Assembly (NCBI GenBank): GCA_963693315.1 | Contig: OY856186.1 | Span: 138,253,417-138,317,416 of the forward strand | Length of the DNA: 64,000 bases | Reading direction: 5' to 3' | DNA from: Diogma glabrata | Lineage: Eukaryota; Arthropoda; Insecta; Diptera; Cylindrotomidae | Shown here: in pieces, positions 11,511 through 21,649 of the stretch | How the letters are laid out: every line of letters starts with the position of its first letter | Numbering within the stretch: the first letter of the stretch is position 1 | Translations under genes and position numbers: made by a program | Notes under the pieces: model-generated | Seen by the model: the letters and a program-made list of their open reading frames with translations, nothing else | Told to the model about the DNA's origin: nothing | Database searches by the model: none

Positions 11511-11950
11511 CTAGGAAGGCCCGGCGTGCTTCGCTACGCTTATAAATAAAGTTTTTGCGTAGACATTTTGTTGACGTAGAAGCCTTGATTTCAAAAAGTG
11601 GTAATGAGAAATGCTAGCATATAATTTTTAATTTTTCTTTTTAAATATATGAATGAAAAATAATCAGAACTCTAGCTGATCAGTTCGGATATATGAAAAA
11701 TTAGCGATCAAATAAGTTTTCAAGTAAGCTTATTTTATCTCTAACTTATTTGATCGCTAATTTTTCATATATCCGAACTGATCAGCTAGAGTTCTGATTA
11801 TTTTTCATTCATATATTTAAAAAGAAAAATTAAAAATTATATGCTAGCATTTCTCGTTACCACTTTTTGAAATCAAGGCTTCTACGTCAACAAAATGTCT
11901 ACGCAAAAACTTTATTTATAAGCGTAGTGAAGCACGCCGGGCCTTCCTAG
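11511..11950. repeat. Palindromic Helitron 3' region with a CTAG end on each side
   Basis: About 205-bp arms run from CTAGGAAGGCCCGGCG (11511) and back to its complement (11950), with a loop of about 30 bp near 11716-11745. Both outer edges look like Helitron 3' ends: a GCGT...ACGC hairpin, CCGGGCC, CTAG, then T outside. The arms differ by very few bases (GCTTCGC versus GCTTCAC). Direct TTAATTTTA copies flank it (11502-11510 and 11951-11959); this could be a 9-bp duplication or chance, since the left copy belongs to Element X. Confidence 0.85.
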
Positions 11951-13531
11951 TTAATTTTAAAGCATGAATAGAACACATTGAAATTTCATCTATAATAATG
12001 ATTGATGCATTATTAATATATGTGCCATGTACACTGTTTGGAGTTATATTTGGCATTGAATTCTCTAATAATGGAATTGGTAATTTGAAAACATTATGCA
12101 AAGTTCGCCCCCCAATCAAAAGAGTTGATGCAATACCACTGAAGGCAGTTACAATACACGAAAGATTTAGTGAATTAATTTTATGAATGATTGCCGTTTG
12201 AACAAAAGTTTTGCCACAACCTGCATGAGCTGTCAAGAAAAAAAGCTAAAGCATTCGGAGGAACATTCAAACCACAGATAAATGCAAATAATTGACGAAA
12301 CTGTTTTGGTGATTGAATTTCTGAAGCTTCAAGTAAACATTCACGCTATTCATTATCATTTGTTGCAATACCTCGAGCTTCACATGCTGCAACAAAAGTA
12401 GGGTAGGGTACACCTTCATACATACGTAGATCAAAAAAAGATTTTGGACCACGAACATGCAACAGAAGTAAACGCATATGAAACAATTCTATATCTTTTG
12501 GAGTAACCATATATAATCGAGCAACAACTTTATCAGCCCCACGTTGTCTTCTTTTCCACGATTTACTTTGGTCATACCAAACATAATTAATTCTGTATAC
12601 AAAAACTCATTAGCTAAATTATCAATGGAATTCAAATGGAAAAATGCTAACAATTTTGTTTTTGATACATTTGCGACTGTGCCAGCCACATTACCATTCC
12701 TGATATAAACATTTTGTCTATTAGGCAAATGACAATCAAGTCGAATAATTGTATGAGATTGAAAATGCATTGGAAATTCAAATATGCGCCAAGCAGCTTC
12801 AGTCGAACCAACATACCGTCCATTCAAAAAATCTTGAATTTCATTTCCCACAATCGCATCATCATTATTCACTGCATTCTCTCCATTCACTCTCAATTCA
12901 ACATTGGCAGAATCATACTCTTTATATACATACTTGTAAACATATTTCACACTTTTAACAGTCGTACATATTTGCACGTTAATATGACAATTGAATTTTG
13001 CAAGAAGATAAATATTATACGGAACAACATATCTATTATCAAGAGATGCACCACGTACATCAACACTCATACCATTATCACGTCGACGGTACAAAGGATA
13101 ACCATTCACATATTCTTTAATATTTTCAGAAAAAGGTTTTGGAAAATTATTACTACATTTACCACTCTCATACAAACAGAATTGGGATTTAGAGCACCAC
13201 ATGGTTCATGCATCATATGACGTTTCACATATTCATGTAATTTAGGAAAAAGAATCAGGGATTTCAGTACATACAAATTTATTAATCATTTCATTTCCAT
13301 CAATTCTATCTTCATCTGACAAATTTAACAAAATTCATCATTTTTAAAAATAGCAACCACATCAGTTTGAACAGCATCATTAAAACGACGAATATCACAT
13401 TCTCTGTTAACTTTTATAACCATTGACACATCAGCAGTAACATTCTCAGGTCTTTCACAAAATTCATGCATTGATTTAAAAGAACGAACAAAAGGATTCA
13501 CACGATCTAACTCAAAACCTATCTTACGCAT
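11951..13531 (-). pseudogene. Helitron RepHel replicase/helicase, decayed
   Basis: Four blocks of the Helitron protein occur in order on the minus strand. 13531-13325 has NPFVRSFKSMHEF of the N-terminal domain. Around 13290-12490 are KRHMMHEPCGAL, KCSNNFPKPFSEN, NGYPLYRRR, VVPYNIYLLAKFNCHINVQ and VKSVKYVYKYVYK. 12480-12250 has the segment with LLLLHVRGPKSFFDLR and FVAACEARGIA. 12236-11951 has Walker A AGCGKTF and Walker B IIIIDEIS of the PIF1-type helicase. The HUH endonuclease core (HxH) between the first two blocks is deleted, helicase motifs after IDEIS are lost at the palindrome junction, and there are several frameshifts. It cannot act on its own. Confidence 0.85.
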
Positions 13532-14204
13532 AAGAAAAAATTCGAAATGAAATTTAAAACATAGAAAAACAATATGTACGTTTATTCACATTCAAAGAAA
13601 TAAATATACTAACAGCTGAGAAAAAATTAAATATAAAAAAGAATAACAAAATAAAGTTTTAAGTTTCGTTTTTGTTGTTCGTTGTTCGATAGCAAATATA
13701 TTTTTATATGTATGTAAACTTATAATGCATATGTATAGAAAAAGTTTTCCGTATATAATAACTTTTTTATTTATGATCCGATTTGTTTGAATCCGGATCC
13801 CAATATAGGTTACACTAATATCAGTTAGCTGTGAAAATTTGAATTGAATCCATCTGCGAATAAAAAAGCCTTATGCTCCACAAAGTTTTAATCTAGCGTA
13901 TTAATATATAAGATTTTTTTTTTCCAAAAACTAAATGAAAACCTTTCTTGTGTGTCAACTTGACAACATTTTTTTGACAAACTTAAAATGCCATAATTCT
14001 CAATAATAATAATAAAACTTCATTTCAAACAAACAATTAATTTAATTTTCCTTTCCAAAAAATTAGGTAAAAAAATAAATAAAATCTTTCTTTTCTTTTG
14101 ACACACTTGACAACATTTTTTTGACAAACTTATAATGCAATAATCTAGTTTTACATCTCACATACCAATCCCTACCATCAAGATTTCTCCATATTTATTT
14201 AATG

Positions 14205-14271
14205 CTTAAAAAACGTTCATTTTAAGTGATTACGAGTAGGACGTAATCACTTAAAATGAACGTTTTTTAAG
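14205..14271. repeat. Perfect 30-bp-arm palindrome inside Element X
   Basis: Arms 14205-14234 and 14242-14271 are exact reverse complements around AGTAGGA. The other X copies have only one arm here (GGCTTAAAAAACGTTCATTT continuing into GAGTAGGAACATTAAAT), so the second arm was created in this copy. Confidence 0.9.
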
Positions 14272-14593
14272 CCAAAAATATGAAAATTTGCTATTTTTGA
14301 CACACATAATGATTTTTTTGACACACTTCCGGTACAGTTATTGAACACAGCGTCCTTTCGAACCTGTCCCTTGTGAATACCTATTTGTAGAAAAAAATTT
14401 TTGAAATCCCTCCAGCGGTTTTCCCTGCAGCGTAGGTAATGACGGCCGGCCGGCCTACAGACAGACACACATTTTTTTTTTTGCTTTTTTAGAATCAGGA
14501 AGTCCTAAAACGTCGAGAAATGTCAAAAAAAGTGGGGGTAAGAATTTTACTTTGAGCTCGTGAATCTAATACTTAGGTCTTTCAGACCGAAGT

Positions 14594-15220
14594 AACATTA
14601 AAGAAAGCAGTAGTATCCCAACAAACATAAATTCTGTTGTACGAAAAAAAGTAAAAAAAAATTTTAACCGGTAGTGACAAACCGGAAGTTGGGATGCAGA
14701 ACTGTTGTGCTATTGAATGTGCTTCCTCCATGATGGAAAAAACCACATGTTGTATGGTGGACCCCCAACCCTTTATCCAATGTACTTCAAAACATGGTAA
14801 AACCTTTCTCATGTTACTTGAAAGCTTTTACCAACGTTTAATGGAAATCGATCGGTAATTGTACTCTACAGTAGGGATAAACACCTGAAAAAAAATCTTA
14901 TTAATAGGAAGTGTCAAACCGAAAGTTGGTATGCAGAAATATTGGAAACAGTACTAAAACCATATATATCAAGTTTCTATAAGATCATAAGCCGGAATTA
15001 AAAGTTTTTGAAGATTTAAACTTAGAGGTGTTCGGGAGACCCCCCCGCCATTTTGTCCAAATTTAAAATGAATCCAAATCTTCCATTTTCAAGTGAACCT
15101 AGGTTATTTGCCAAAGTTTCATCAAGATCCTATGCAGGAAGGTCACCCAACCATCCACCCACACACAGACGTGCACCAAAATTTTATTGGCTATTTAGAT
15201 AGAGAATGGTCCAAAACAAA
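14594..15220. repeat. Diverged tandem repeat, class unknown
   Basis: Two blocks about 240 bp apart share GTGACAAACCGGAAGTTGGG / GTGTCAAACCGAAAGTTGGT followed by ATGCAGAA (near 14668 and 14909). The right part has a C-rich stretch near 15040 and CACCCACACACAGACG near 15160. No ORF of note. Confidence 0.5.
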
Positions 15221-16004
15221 ATAAAAAACAAAATTTGGGGTATGTAAGATTTTTTTTTCTCGATAGATTGCATTACTTGACACAATTTAAAATTGTGGTG
15301 AAGTAAAAAAGTATAATACATTTATTAATACAAAAAAGATGTGGAATTTGGATTAAAGAGAAAAATAGTTTTAAGTTAAACCAACAAAATTAACACATAG
15401 TGAGTGAAGATGGCCAAATCCAGTTACAAGTAGTATTCATCGCGTTACATATGCTAAGTGTCGATCAGATCACTCAATTGAATGCCTCCTATTATAAAGG
15501 TAAATTTACAACAGCGCGTAAAATAAAAAAATTGGCACATTTTATCAAAATTCACCATTTTGCTTAAGTATGTATTATTACCCAAAAAAACATTTTTTGT
15601 AAGGAATATCCGATGTATGTTTACATATATTTTGATGAAAATCTGCAAGTTGGGTAAATAACCACACAAAACCACAAAAATTTTTATAAATTTATATCAA
15701 ATTGTGTAAATTTAAAATCTTTTTGAAAGATTTTTACACCTTAAAAGACGTATATTGCCGCGAAGCTACTCCATTTTAATCCTCTAATATTTAACCAAAA
15801 TCTATGTGAAATACCTCAAGCGTATTGATAGTAGAGTATTGAGTCTATGAAGCCACTGGGCACCTGAAAATGGGTTTCGGTTTTATAAAAGGAAGTAGTT
15901 CGAATGGTAGTATTATTGTTTAACATCTATTTCTCGAGCACCTGTAATTAGTAAAGGGTTGTTTGAAGAAAGCATTGGTCGTATGCACACAATTTTTCGT
16001 ACAA
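15221..16004. other. No gene recognised
   Basis: AT-rich sequence with short ORFs without motifs. Nothing repetitive was noticed by eye. Confidence 0.45.
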
Positions 16005-16285
16005 TATTGTCCGTAAGTAATTCAAAAATAAAATAACGTCATCTGCCCAAGAGAGATAAATTCACACTAACAAAATCATTTCATTCAATCAATTGATTCT
16101 CTTAACGGGTGTTCTACTTCTAGCATGGTTTATTCTATAGTTAAGATATTAGAAAATAGATGGCTTTTAATATACTACTTTCGTCACTAGGTACGAAAGT
16201 AATTTGTGTAGGCTTTTTTTTATCACTGGTGACGAAAACGAAGTAGATTTTTTAAGAAAGTAGATTTTTTAAGTTGGGTAATAAA

Positions 16286-16470
16286 AATGAAAATTTTTTG
16301 ATTAAAAGACTTCTTATACACTTTAATAATATTATATTTTTCTAAATATATTTTCAATAGAAATCAGAATTCATTCTCTGAAGAAGGTCTCTTAGAGACA
16401 GAAAATATATTTAGAAAAATAAAATATTATTAATGTGTATAAGAAGTCTTTTAATCAAAAAATTTTCATT
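16286..16470. repeat. Nested inverted repeat (about 70-bp arms)
   Basis: GAAAATTTTTTGATTAAAAG at 16289 returns inverted near 16468, with TTCTTATACACTTTAATAAT and ATTTTTCTAAATATATTTTC also mirrored. The centre reads CTCTGAAGAAGGTCTCTTAG, then AGACAGAAAA, which resembles the hammerhead-like centre of Penelope-like elements. It is probably a small element inserted within the Tc1-like one. Confidence 0.75.
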
Positions 16471-16539
16471 AGATTAACACTTTTGTAGTTCATCAACAAT
16501 TATAAATTTGGGTAATAAGAATAAAAATGTAATATTGAT

Positions 16540-16880
16540 GGCACAATTAATCCACAGTTTGAAAAGGTGACTCTTATTGGATAGGGATATAAAAACTTGC
16601 TCCAAAAAACTTTTCTCAAATTAAAGAGATCATTGGACCTACCTCTTAAATAGACCTTACAGCATGATAATGCACTAATTCACAACGCCCGGATTGTCAA
16701 AAACTGGCTATCTCTACAAAATGTTCATATTTTGAATTGGCCACCGCACTCTCCTGACCTCAATATAATTGAAAAAGTTTGGAAGTGGCTATCACGAAAA
16801 GTGTACGAAGGGCGTCAGTTTTAGACTTGCTTTAATAGAGGCCATACAAGTAGCGTGGAACGAAATAAGTTAAACTTTTT
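16540..16880 (+). pseudogene. Tc1-type transposase remnant
   Basis: One frame between 16651 and 16823 reads LQHDNALIHNARIVKNWL, NWPPHSPDLNIIEKVW and LSRKVYEG. These correspond to the second catalytic Asp (QHDNA) and the Glu (NIIEKVW) of a DD34E transposase. The flanking sequence is broken by stops and frameshifts, and the N-terminal two thirds is not recognisable. It lies between the inverted ends of the 16005-17464 element. Confidence 0.8.
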
Positions 16881-17464
16881 TTAAATCGCGACCCTCTAAT
16901 AACGACCCACTAATGAAAAATCCAATAAAATTTGCAATATTCTTTTTTTTCTTATTTTTCAGATTGGCCTTAAGCTAATGAACTATGCGAAAACAATGTG
17001 TTTTACAAAAAACAAAATCATGACATGACCTAACGGTAATTGATTAAAAAAAGTTGTTACCCGTTTGATTATAAGTTATAACAAAATGTCAAATAGATTA
17101 TAAAAAAAATCTGATTTTGCAAACAAAACGGAAATATAAGTCAAAAATTACTTGGCCTTAAACTGGTGAATGGGAGGGACTGTATATAATAATAGCTTTT
17201 TTACTACCCAATTTAAAAAATCTACTTTCGATGTTTGTTCATTGCATCGAAAAATTCTTTTTCATCACCAGTGATAAAAAAACCTATACAAATTACTTTC
17301 GTACCTAATGACGAAAGTAATTTTTTAAAAGCCATCTATTTTCTAATTTCTTAACTAGAATAAACCATCCTATTGGTTGATTGAATGAAATAATTTTGTT
17401 AGTGTTAATTTATTCTCTTGGCAAGATGACGTTAATTTATTTTTGAATTATTTACGGACAATTT

Positions 17465-18371
17465 ACATTAAAAATGTAAAAATAATAATAGTTAACTAAA
17501 TAATATTCATATATTCTTTTTAAATAGTATGGTAACAACAGTTAAGATATCTAAAAAAAAATTATTTCACCTATTTATTAAAAAAAACAAAAATGTTTTG
17601 TTTACGTAATGTTTTTTTCTATAATAACGTTATATACATTATTTTTCCAAAAACATAGGTCGCATAGTTCGCATAGTTTAGCTGAGGTGTATAGCGCGCC
17701 TTAAAGATGTGTTATTTAATGATTTTAGGGGCTTTATAGACCAAATAGAATAATAATATAGAATTTTGTAGTGTTAATAAAATAAAAATATGTATATGTA
17801 TAAAGTTGACGATTTTTTTTTGTAAGAAAAGACAATCAGGCTTGCAACTAAAGACGGTATATCTTATGATATAGAAATTGGATAATTTATTCATATTGAG
17901 TCATCTCTATTTTAATAGCAGAAATACAAATTTAAAGATTTTAATTGGATGTTTGTATGTTTTAAATTTTGAATTGTATGTAATTATAATTGAAAATGTT
18001 TAATAATTAAAAATAGTTTTTAAAAAAGTTGTAGAAAAAGTACAGTCTTCTACACGCCGAAAATCATATTTTGAATCTCGCGACCATTACAAACCTCGGC
18101 TATCGCCACGGCTGATAAACGGCCTTCTCGCTTCAAAATATGTTGTTTTCGGCATCGTTGAAGAATATACTATTTTTGTGTCGTATATGTTCATATAGGA
18201 ATGTAGGCTGTTTCATCAATTAAAATTTCATCGATTCACTCAATTTAATGGTAGAGTTTCACTTGAAGACTGTAAGTTAAACGGGTAGTTTTATTTGGAT
18301 GATCAGCCCGTAATTGAAAAACCGGTAATGTTAATGGTTGTTAATATTTTACTTAAAACACTTTGACCAAG
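17465..18371. other. No gene; a short GC-richer inverted repeat at 18055-18160
   Basis: Most of this stretch is featureless AT-rich DNA. At 18055-18160, GCCGAAAATCATATTTTGAA faces TTCAAAATATGTTGTTTTCG around a GC-richer centre with CTCGGCTATCGCC and CGGCTGATAAACGGCC. The element class is unknown. Confidence 0.45.
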
Positions 18372-18436
18372 AGAAAGGTCGAGCCCAGGTCCTCCAAGTT
18401 TGAAGTCTAGCGTGCTACCACTAGGCCACTCAACAT
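18372..18436 (-). other. tRNA-like Pol III promoter, SINE head or tRNA relic
   Basis: On the minus strand, TGGCCTAGTGGTAGC (complement of about 18414-18428) is a good A box and GGGCTCGACC (18378-18387) a degenerate B box, about 30 bp apart. No cloverleaf with a full acceptor stem could be drawn, so it is more likely a tRNA-derived SINE head or tRNA pseudogene. Confidence 0.45.
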
Positions 18437-19119
18437 ACCGTATAATAATATACAAGTATACAACATATAATAATATACTACTCCAGAAGTGGTTTACAGT
18501 GGTTAGTTTTGGAAAAAATTGAGCTTGAAGAGAGTTTTTTTGTAATTTTATAAACGATTGTCTTTTCTACAGAATAACTAAAAAACTATTAAGTACGCAA
18601 AATTTTGTAGGTGCTACAATAAAATAAAAATAGCAATAAAGTTGAATTTTTTGAAGCTAGTGATAAGTGTGCATTAGCTTTATATGACTTTTCAATATTT
18701 GAATTATTATGGGTACAAATGTTTTATAAGAGGTGTTTCGAGACGAAGAAAATTGACTCTTGCAATTTAGCGTCCTACAAAAATACCGCAGCACCGCAGT
18801 ACTTTAAAACATTCTACTTATAAGTGCTACACTGGCTAAGTGAAAAATTATAACCAAATAAATAGGTATGGAAAAAAAGGTTTTTTTACGCTGTAGATAT
18901 CCTATACCATGAAATCTCACTCATGACTTAACCACCTGCCCCACCACCCTAAACTTTTACAAAATTTATTTTGCAGCTGTAAAAGTGGCTGTGAAAATAA
19001 CTGGGGTTGTAGTAAAACTGGCTTGTATTGCAGTACTGTCGGCTTAAAATGTAGTGGTCGCCTACTCCCTGGGGTTGTAAAGTAAATTTTTTAATTATTC
19101 CAGATTGTGAGTCGGCTCG
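18437..19119. other. No gene recognised
   Basis: AT-rich sequence. GGGGTTGTA recurs near 19005 and 19071. Nothing else is evident. Confidence 0.4.
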
Positions 19120-19900
19120 TTAAACATGCCCAAACCAAGCAATCCTATTGGAATAGATACAACCTATTATATCTGGAACTTTAAAGAAAGTTTCTGGTCT
19201 CAAAGTTATATCAGGTTCTGTACTCTCCATCGTCTATCTTAAGTGGACCAAAAATGTAGCGTAGGATCTTCCACTCAAATACAGTCAAATGTGATTCGTC
19301 ATTGTGTGTAAGAGTCCACGTTAGTGACCAATACATCACCACCGGTCTAATCAACGTCTTGTATAACTTGAGTTTGGTGTTAATTGGTACATACGGTGAT
19401 CCAAGAAGAGGTTTAATTGAGTAGAAAGTTTGATTACCTGCAATGATTTGAGCTTTTAAATCTGTAAGTATGCTGTTGTTTGAGTTAAGCATTGATCCCA
19501 AATATTTAAAAGATTCAACTCCCTCAATTCGTTCATCGCCACAAATTAAATCTTTCTTCTCAGCCTCTCTTGGAACATTCATATGTTTTATTTTATCGTT
19601 TTTAATTTGACGACTATTTTTTCTAGAGACTTGAAAATCTCACTCATAACAGTATGAAAAGATCTTATATGCTGTGCAGAGTAGAGCGATTCCCCTGTAG
19701 TTTGTACATTGCAAGCGATTACCTTTTTTTATAGATTGTTTTCGGCATAGCCAAATTCCAGTCCTGTAGCATGGTTGCAGTCCTCCAGATCATTTGAACA
19801 AGTTCAAACAATCTTAAGGATAGAGTTTCGAACTGTCGCTTCATAGAACTTTCGCTTTCCAACTTGATTTTTTCAACAGAGTCTCTCATCTCTGGAATGT
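19120..19900 (-). pseudogene. Non-LTR retrotransposon reverse transcriptase, internally deleted
   Basis: Upstream on the minus strand (about 19900-19600) are LVQMIWRTATMLQDWNLAMP and NYRGIALLCTAYKIFS, the start of the fingers domain. The frame at 19582-19211 has FKYLGSMLNSNNS, KLKLYKTLIRPVVMY and FEWKILRYIFGP, the C-terminal RT/thumb region. After a frameshift it ends NRIAWFGHV at 19120. The stretch that should carry the catalytic Asp and the Y/FADD box is absent. The C-terminal pattern is typical of abundant insect LINE pseudogenes; the clade is not assigned. It is inactive. Confidence 0.75.
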
Positions 19901-21102
19901 CTTACCCGCGTGAGTATTTCCTGACAATTTTAATCCACCAACTTTTATAACCAACGTCAATAAATTTCTTAAAGAAACTTGATTTATATTCTCAAACCCT
20001 TGTTAGCATGGTATCTTCGGATATTCAGAGAAGTTAATTTGTAATCTGTTACAATTAATACTAAACATGCCTATATTTGAATAAAAAAATCTAAATCAAA
20101 ATCTAAAAAAACCTAAAGATTCAACCTATCATCAATAACGTTGAGTTGACAACGCTCAAACAATTTGTAAGTATTGACGTTCGTTTCGCAAAAGCAGCTG
20201 GAGTGACTGATGAAAGCATATAGTAAAGTTAAGAGTTTATTAGAAGTTTCAAACGATAAACTATCTGATTTGGAGGATGGTGGTTTACAGTTATTCAAAC
20301 AAATTTTTTTTTGATCAACGGATGTGACGACCCTGCTGTCGATTCAAGCTGTCTATTTACTTGCCACTCCATATTGCTCTCAAAGATGGTACGCAAAAAT
20401 TTAAAAAAAATGCTATGTGCTCCAATGTACATGCACCGAGATACGAAAAAAAATTTATTGCTTTTTTAACGATATGTCCCTTCATTTTTAAATTGGTGGG
20501 TCCCCAAAAACAACATTTTGTACAGAATGCAAAAGCAACAGTACAGCTTGTAAAAGCAACAAGAAAATATGAATGAACCAAAAAAACAATTTTGTTGTTT
20601 CAATTGTTTTGAGCCCCTCGATTATAAAAAGTGTGAGCTGCAAGGAGTCAAAGAAGAGACTATTTGTATGCAATACTGTAATGAAGCGCTGCTTCGTTGA
20701 ACAATCAATGAAATGACATAGCAGGCCGCTCACCTAGCGAGATTTTTTTAAAGCCCAAAACTAGCTCGAACATAGAATACCTGCTACTTCAGCACAAATA
20801 TCAGTATTGTACGCGTGTCACATGATAAGAACGGATGAAATAAAAGGGAAAGTGAAAGAATGAGACTCTGGCGACCCCCATACGTGACAAAAAACCGCGA
20901 TCACCTCGTCCAACCCCACAAGTTTCAGCACGCATTCACATGCTCTCACACCTCATATACTCAAATACATACACACACACACACATACACCCACCCATCC
21001 ATTCCCATACAGCTAAAAAATAATAAAGTTCCAAAATTGTAATGTCGGTAACTCCAAGATTTAGACTAAAATTTAACACAATATAAATATTTAATTATTT
21101 AT
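19901..21102. other. No gene recognised; fragment and CA-rich patch
   Basis: GATCAACGGATGTGACGACC near 20313 resembles the LINE C leader (near 53118 and 50311), suggesting a small fragment. A short (CA)n/(TACA) patch lies at about 20960-21000. ORFs at 20113-20298 and 20357-20733 show no motif. Confidence 0.4.
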
Positions 21103-21649
21103 TTTATATGCACATTGTACAACCCAATGATTTGTATTAACATTAAAATAATCAATTTAATGCTTAAGTTGAATAGCGTTCTCGGAAAATGCTTGTTTTA
21201 CTATATTCACCAACAGAACATTCTTCCTCAGTTTTCACCTGAGTTAAACCGAAACACATCGTTCGCATTCTGATAATAACCCACACGATACGTATTTGTG
21301 TAACACGAATCTCCCTCACGATCCAAGCATAATGCATTTCATTAAGAATTCGTTTCAGTGTCATCAAATGCCGATGATGTTAAGTGGTCATTAGGAAAGT
21401 ACAAAGTACAGCCTTGGTGGAGGGCTAAATAAATAATACTACAGCCTCCACGTCTTAATCCAGCTGGTAAATTTCTCACCCGGCAAACTTCCATCAGCAA
21501 TAGCCATTGATAATACAATCAAACGTAATACCAAACCACAGGGTGGCATGGTCCATTTTATATCGTAAGTTTCAGTCGATGTTATGCAATATCCAGTTAC
21601 ACATATCCCATATGTGAGAGAAATGTTGCTATTATCTAATAATTTGTAC
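21103..21649 (-). pseudogene. Membrane-bound O-acyltransferase (lysophospholipid acyltransferase type), decayed
   Basis: This is the only host-gene-like sequence seen. On the minus strand 21649-21480 encodes SLTYGICVTGYCITSTETYD, IKWTMPP, GLVLRLIVL and IADGSLP, closely resembling MBOAT proteins of the LPCAT3/nessy type, which re-acylate lysophospholipids in the ER membrane. It is preceded by ATTTACAG and followed by GTGAGA, so it reads like a 170-nt exon. Lower down (about 21330-21103), in shifting frames, are GRFVLHKYVSCGLLSE and IDYFNVNTNHWVVQCAYK, matching a later part of the same family. The stretch between, with the catalytic region, is missing. Stops and frameshifts indicate a pseudogene. 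Family assignment is from memory of conserved motifs. Confidence 0.6.

Larger units (their letters stand above)
11511..13913 (-). mobile_element. Helitron, 2.4 kb, inserted in Element X
   Basis: On the minus strand it starts TCTTATATATTAATACG (13913) and ends GCCGGGCCTTCCTAG (11511), matching the 5'-TC...CTAG-3' ends of Helitrons. It sits between A and T. Joining the flanks gives ATTAATTTTA-TTTTTTTTCC, which is the sequence of uninterrupted X copies (for example near 11090), so the insertion left no duplication. It encodes a decayed RepHel protein. The same 5' and 3' ends bound the small copy at 46363-47214. The last 440 bp form a large palindrome. Confidence 0.85.
10327..14593 (-). mobile_element. 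Element X, copy 1, split by a Helitron
   Basis: X is an unclassified family defined by four copies here. On the minus strand this copy starts at 14593 with ACTTCGGTCTGAAAGACC and ends at 10327 with CAGCCCCTCCA. It holds a GC-rich GGCCGGCC segment, about 140-bp tandem units with TTTGTCAAAAAAATGTTGTC, and short units like TTTTTGATTTTGTAAT. A Helitron occupies 11511-13913; the X parts total about 1.86 kb. The full copy at 43948-45564 confirms the order. Subterminal inverted CTTCGGTCTG/CAGACCGAAG motifs are present, but no ORF or clear target duplication. Confidence 0.75.
16005..17464 (+). mobile_element. Tc1-like transposon with about 270-bp inverted ends
   Basis: The left arm starts ATTGTCCGTAAGTAATTCAA (16005) and the right arm ends with its diverged complement (17464). 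Both arms carry CTAACAAAAT, AGAAAATAGATGGCTTTTAA, GGTACGAAAGTAATTTGT and TTTATCACTGGTGA in the same order. A Tc1-type transposase remnant lies between. The arms differ by small indels, so the copy is old. Boundaries assume the outermost matching bases. Confidence 0.7.

Noticed and set aside
11502..11959. Palindrome at 11511-11950 as a Mutator-like transposon with a 9-bp TTAATTTTA duplication
   Set aside because: The left TTAATTTTA belongs to Element X sequence and is explained by the Helitron A^T insertion, and the 46.8-kb copy has no such duplication. It is kept only as an alternative.
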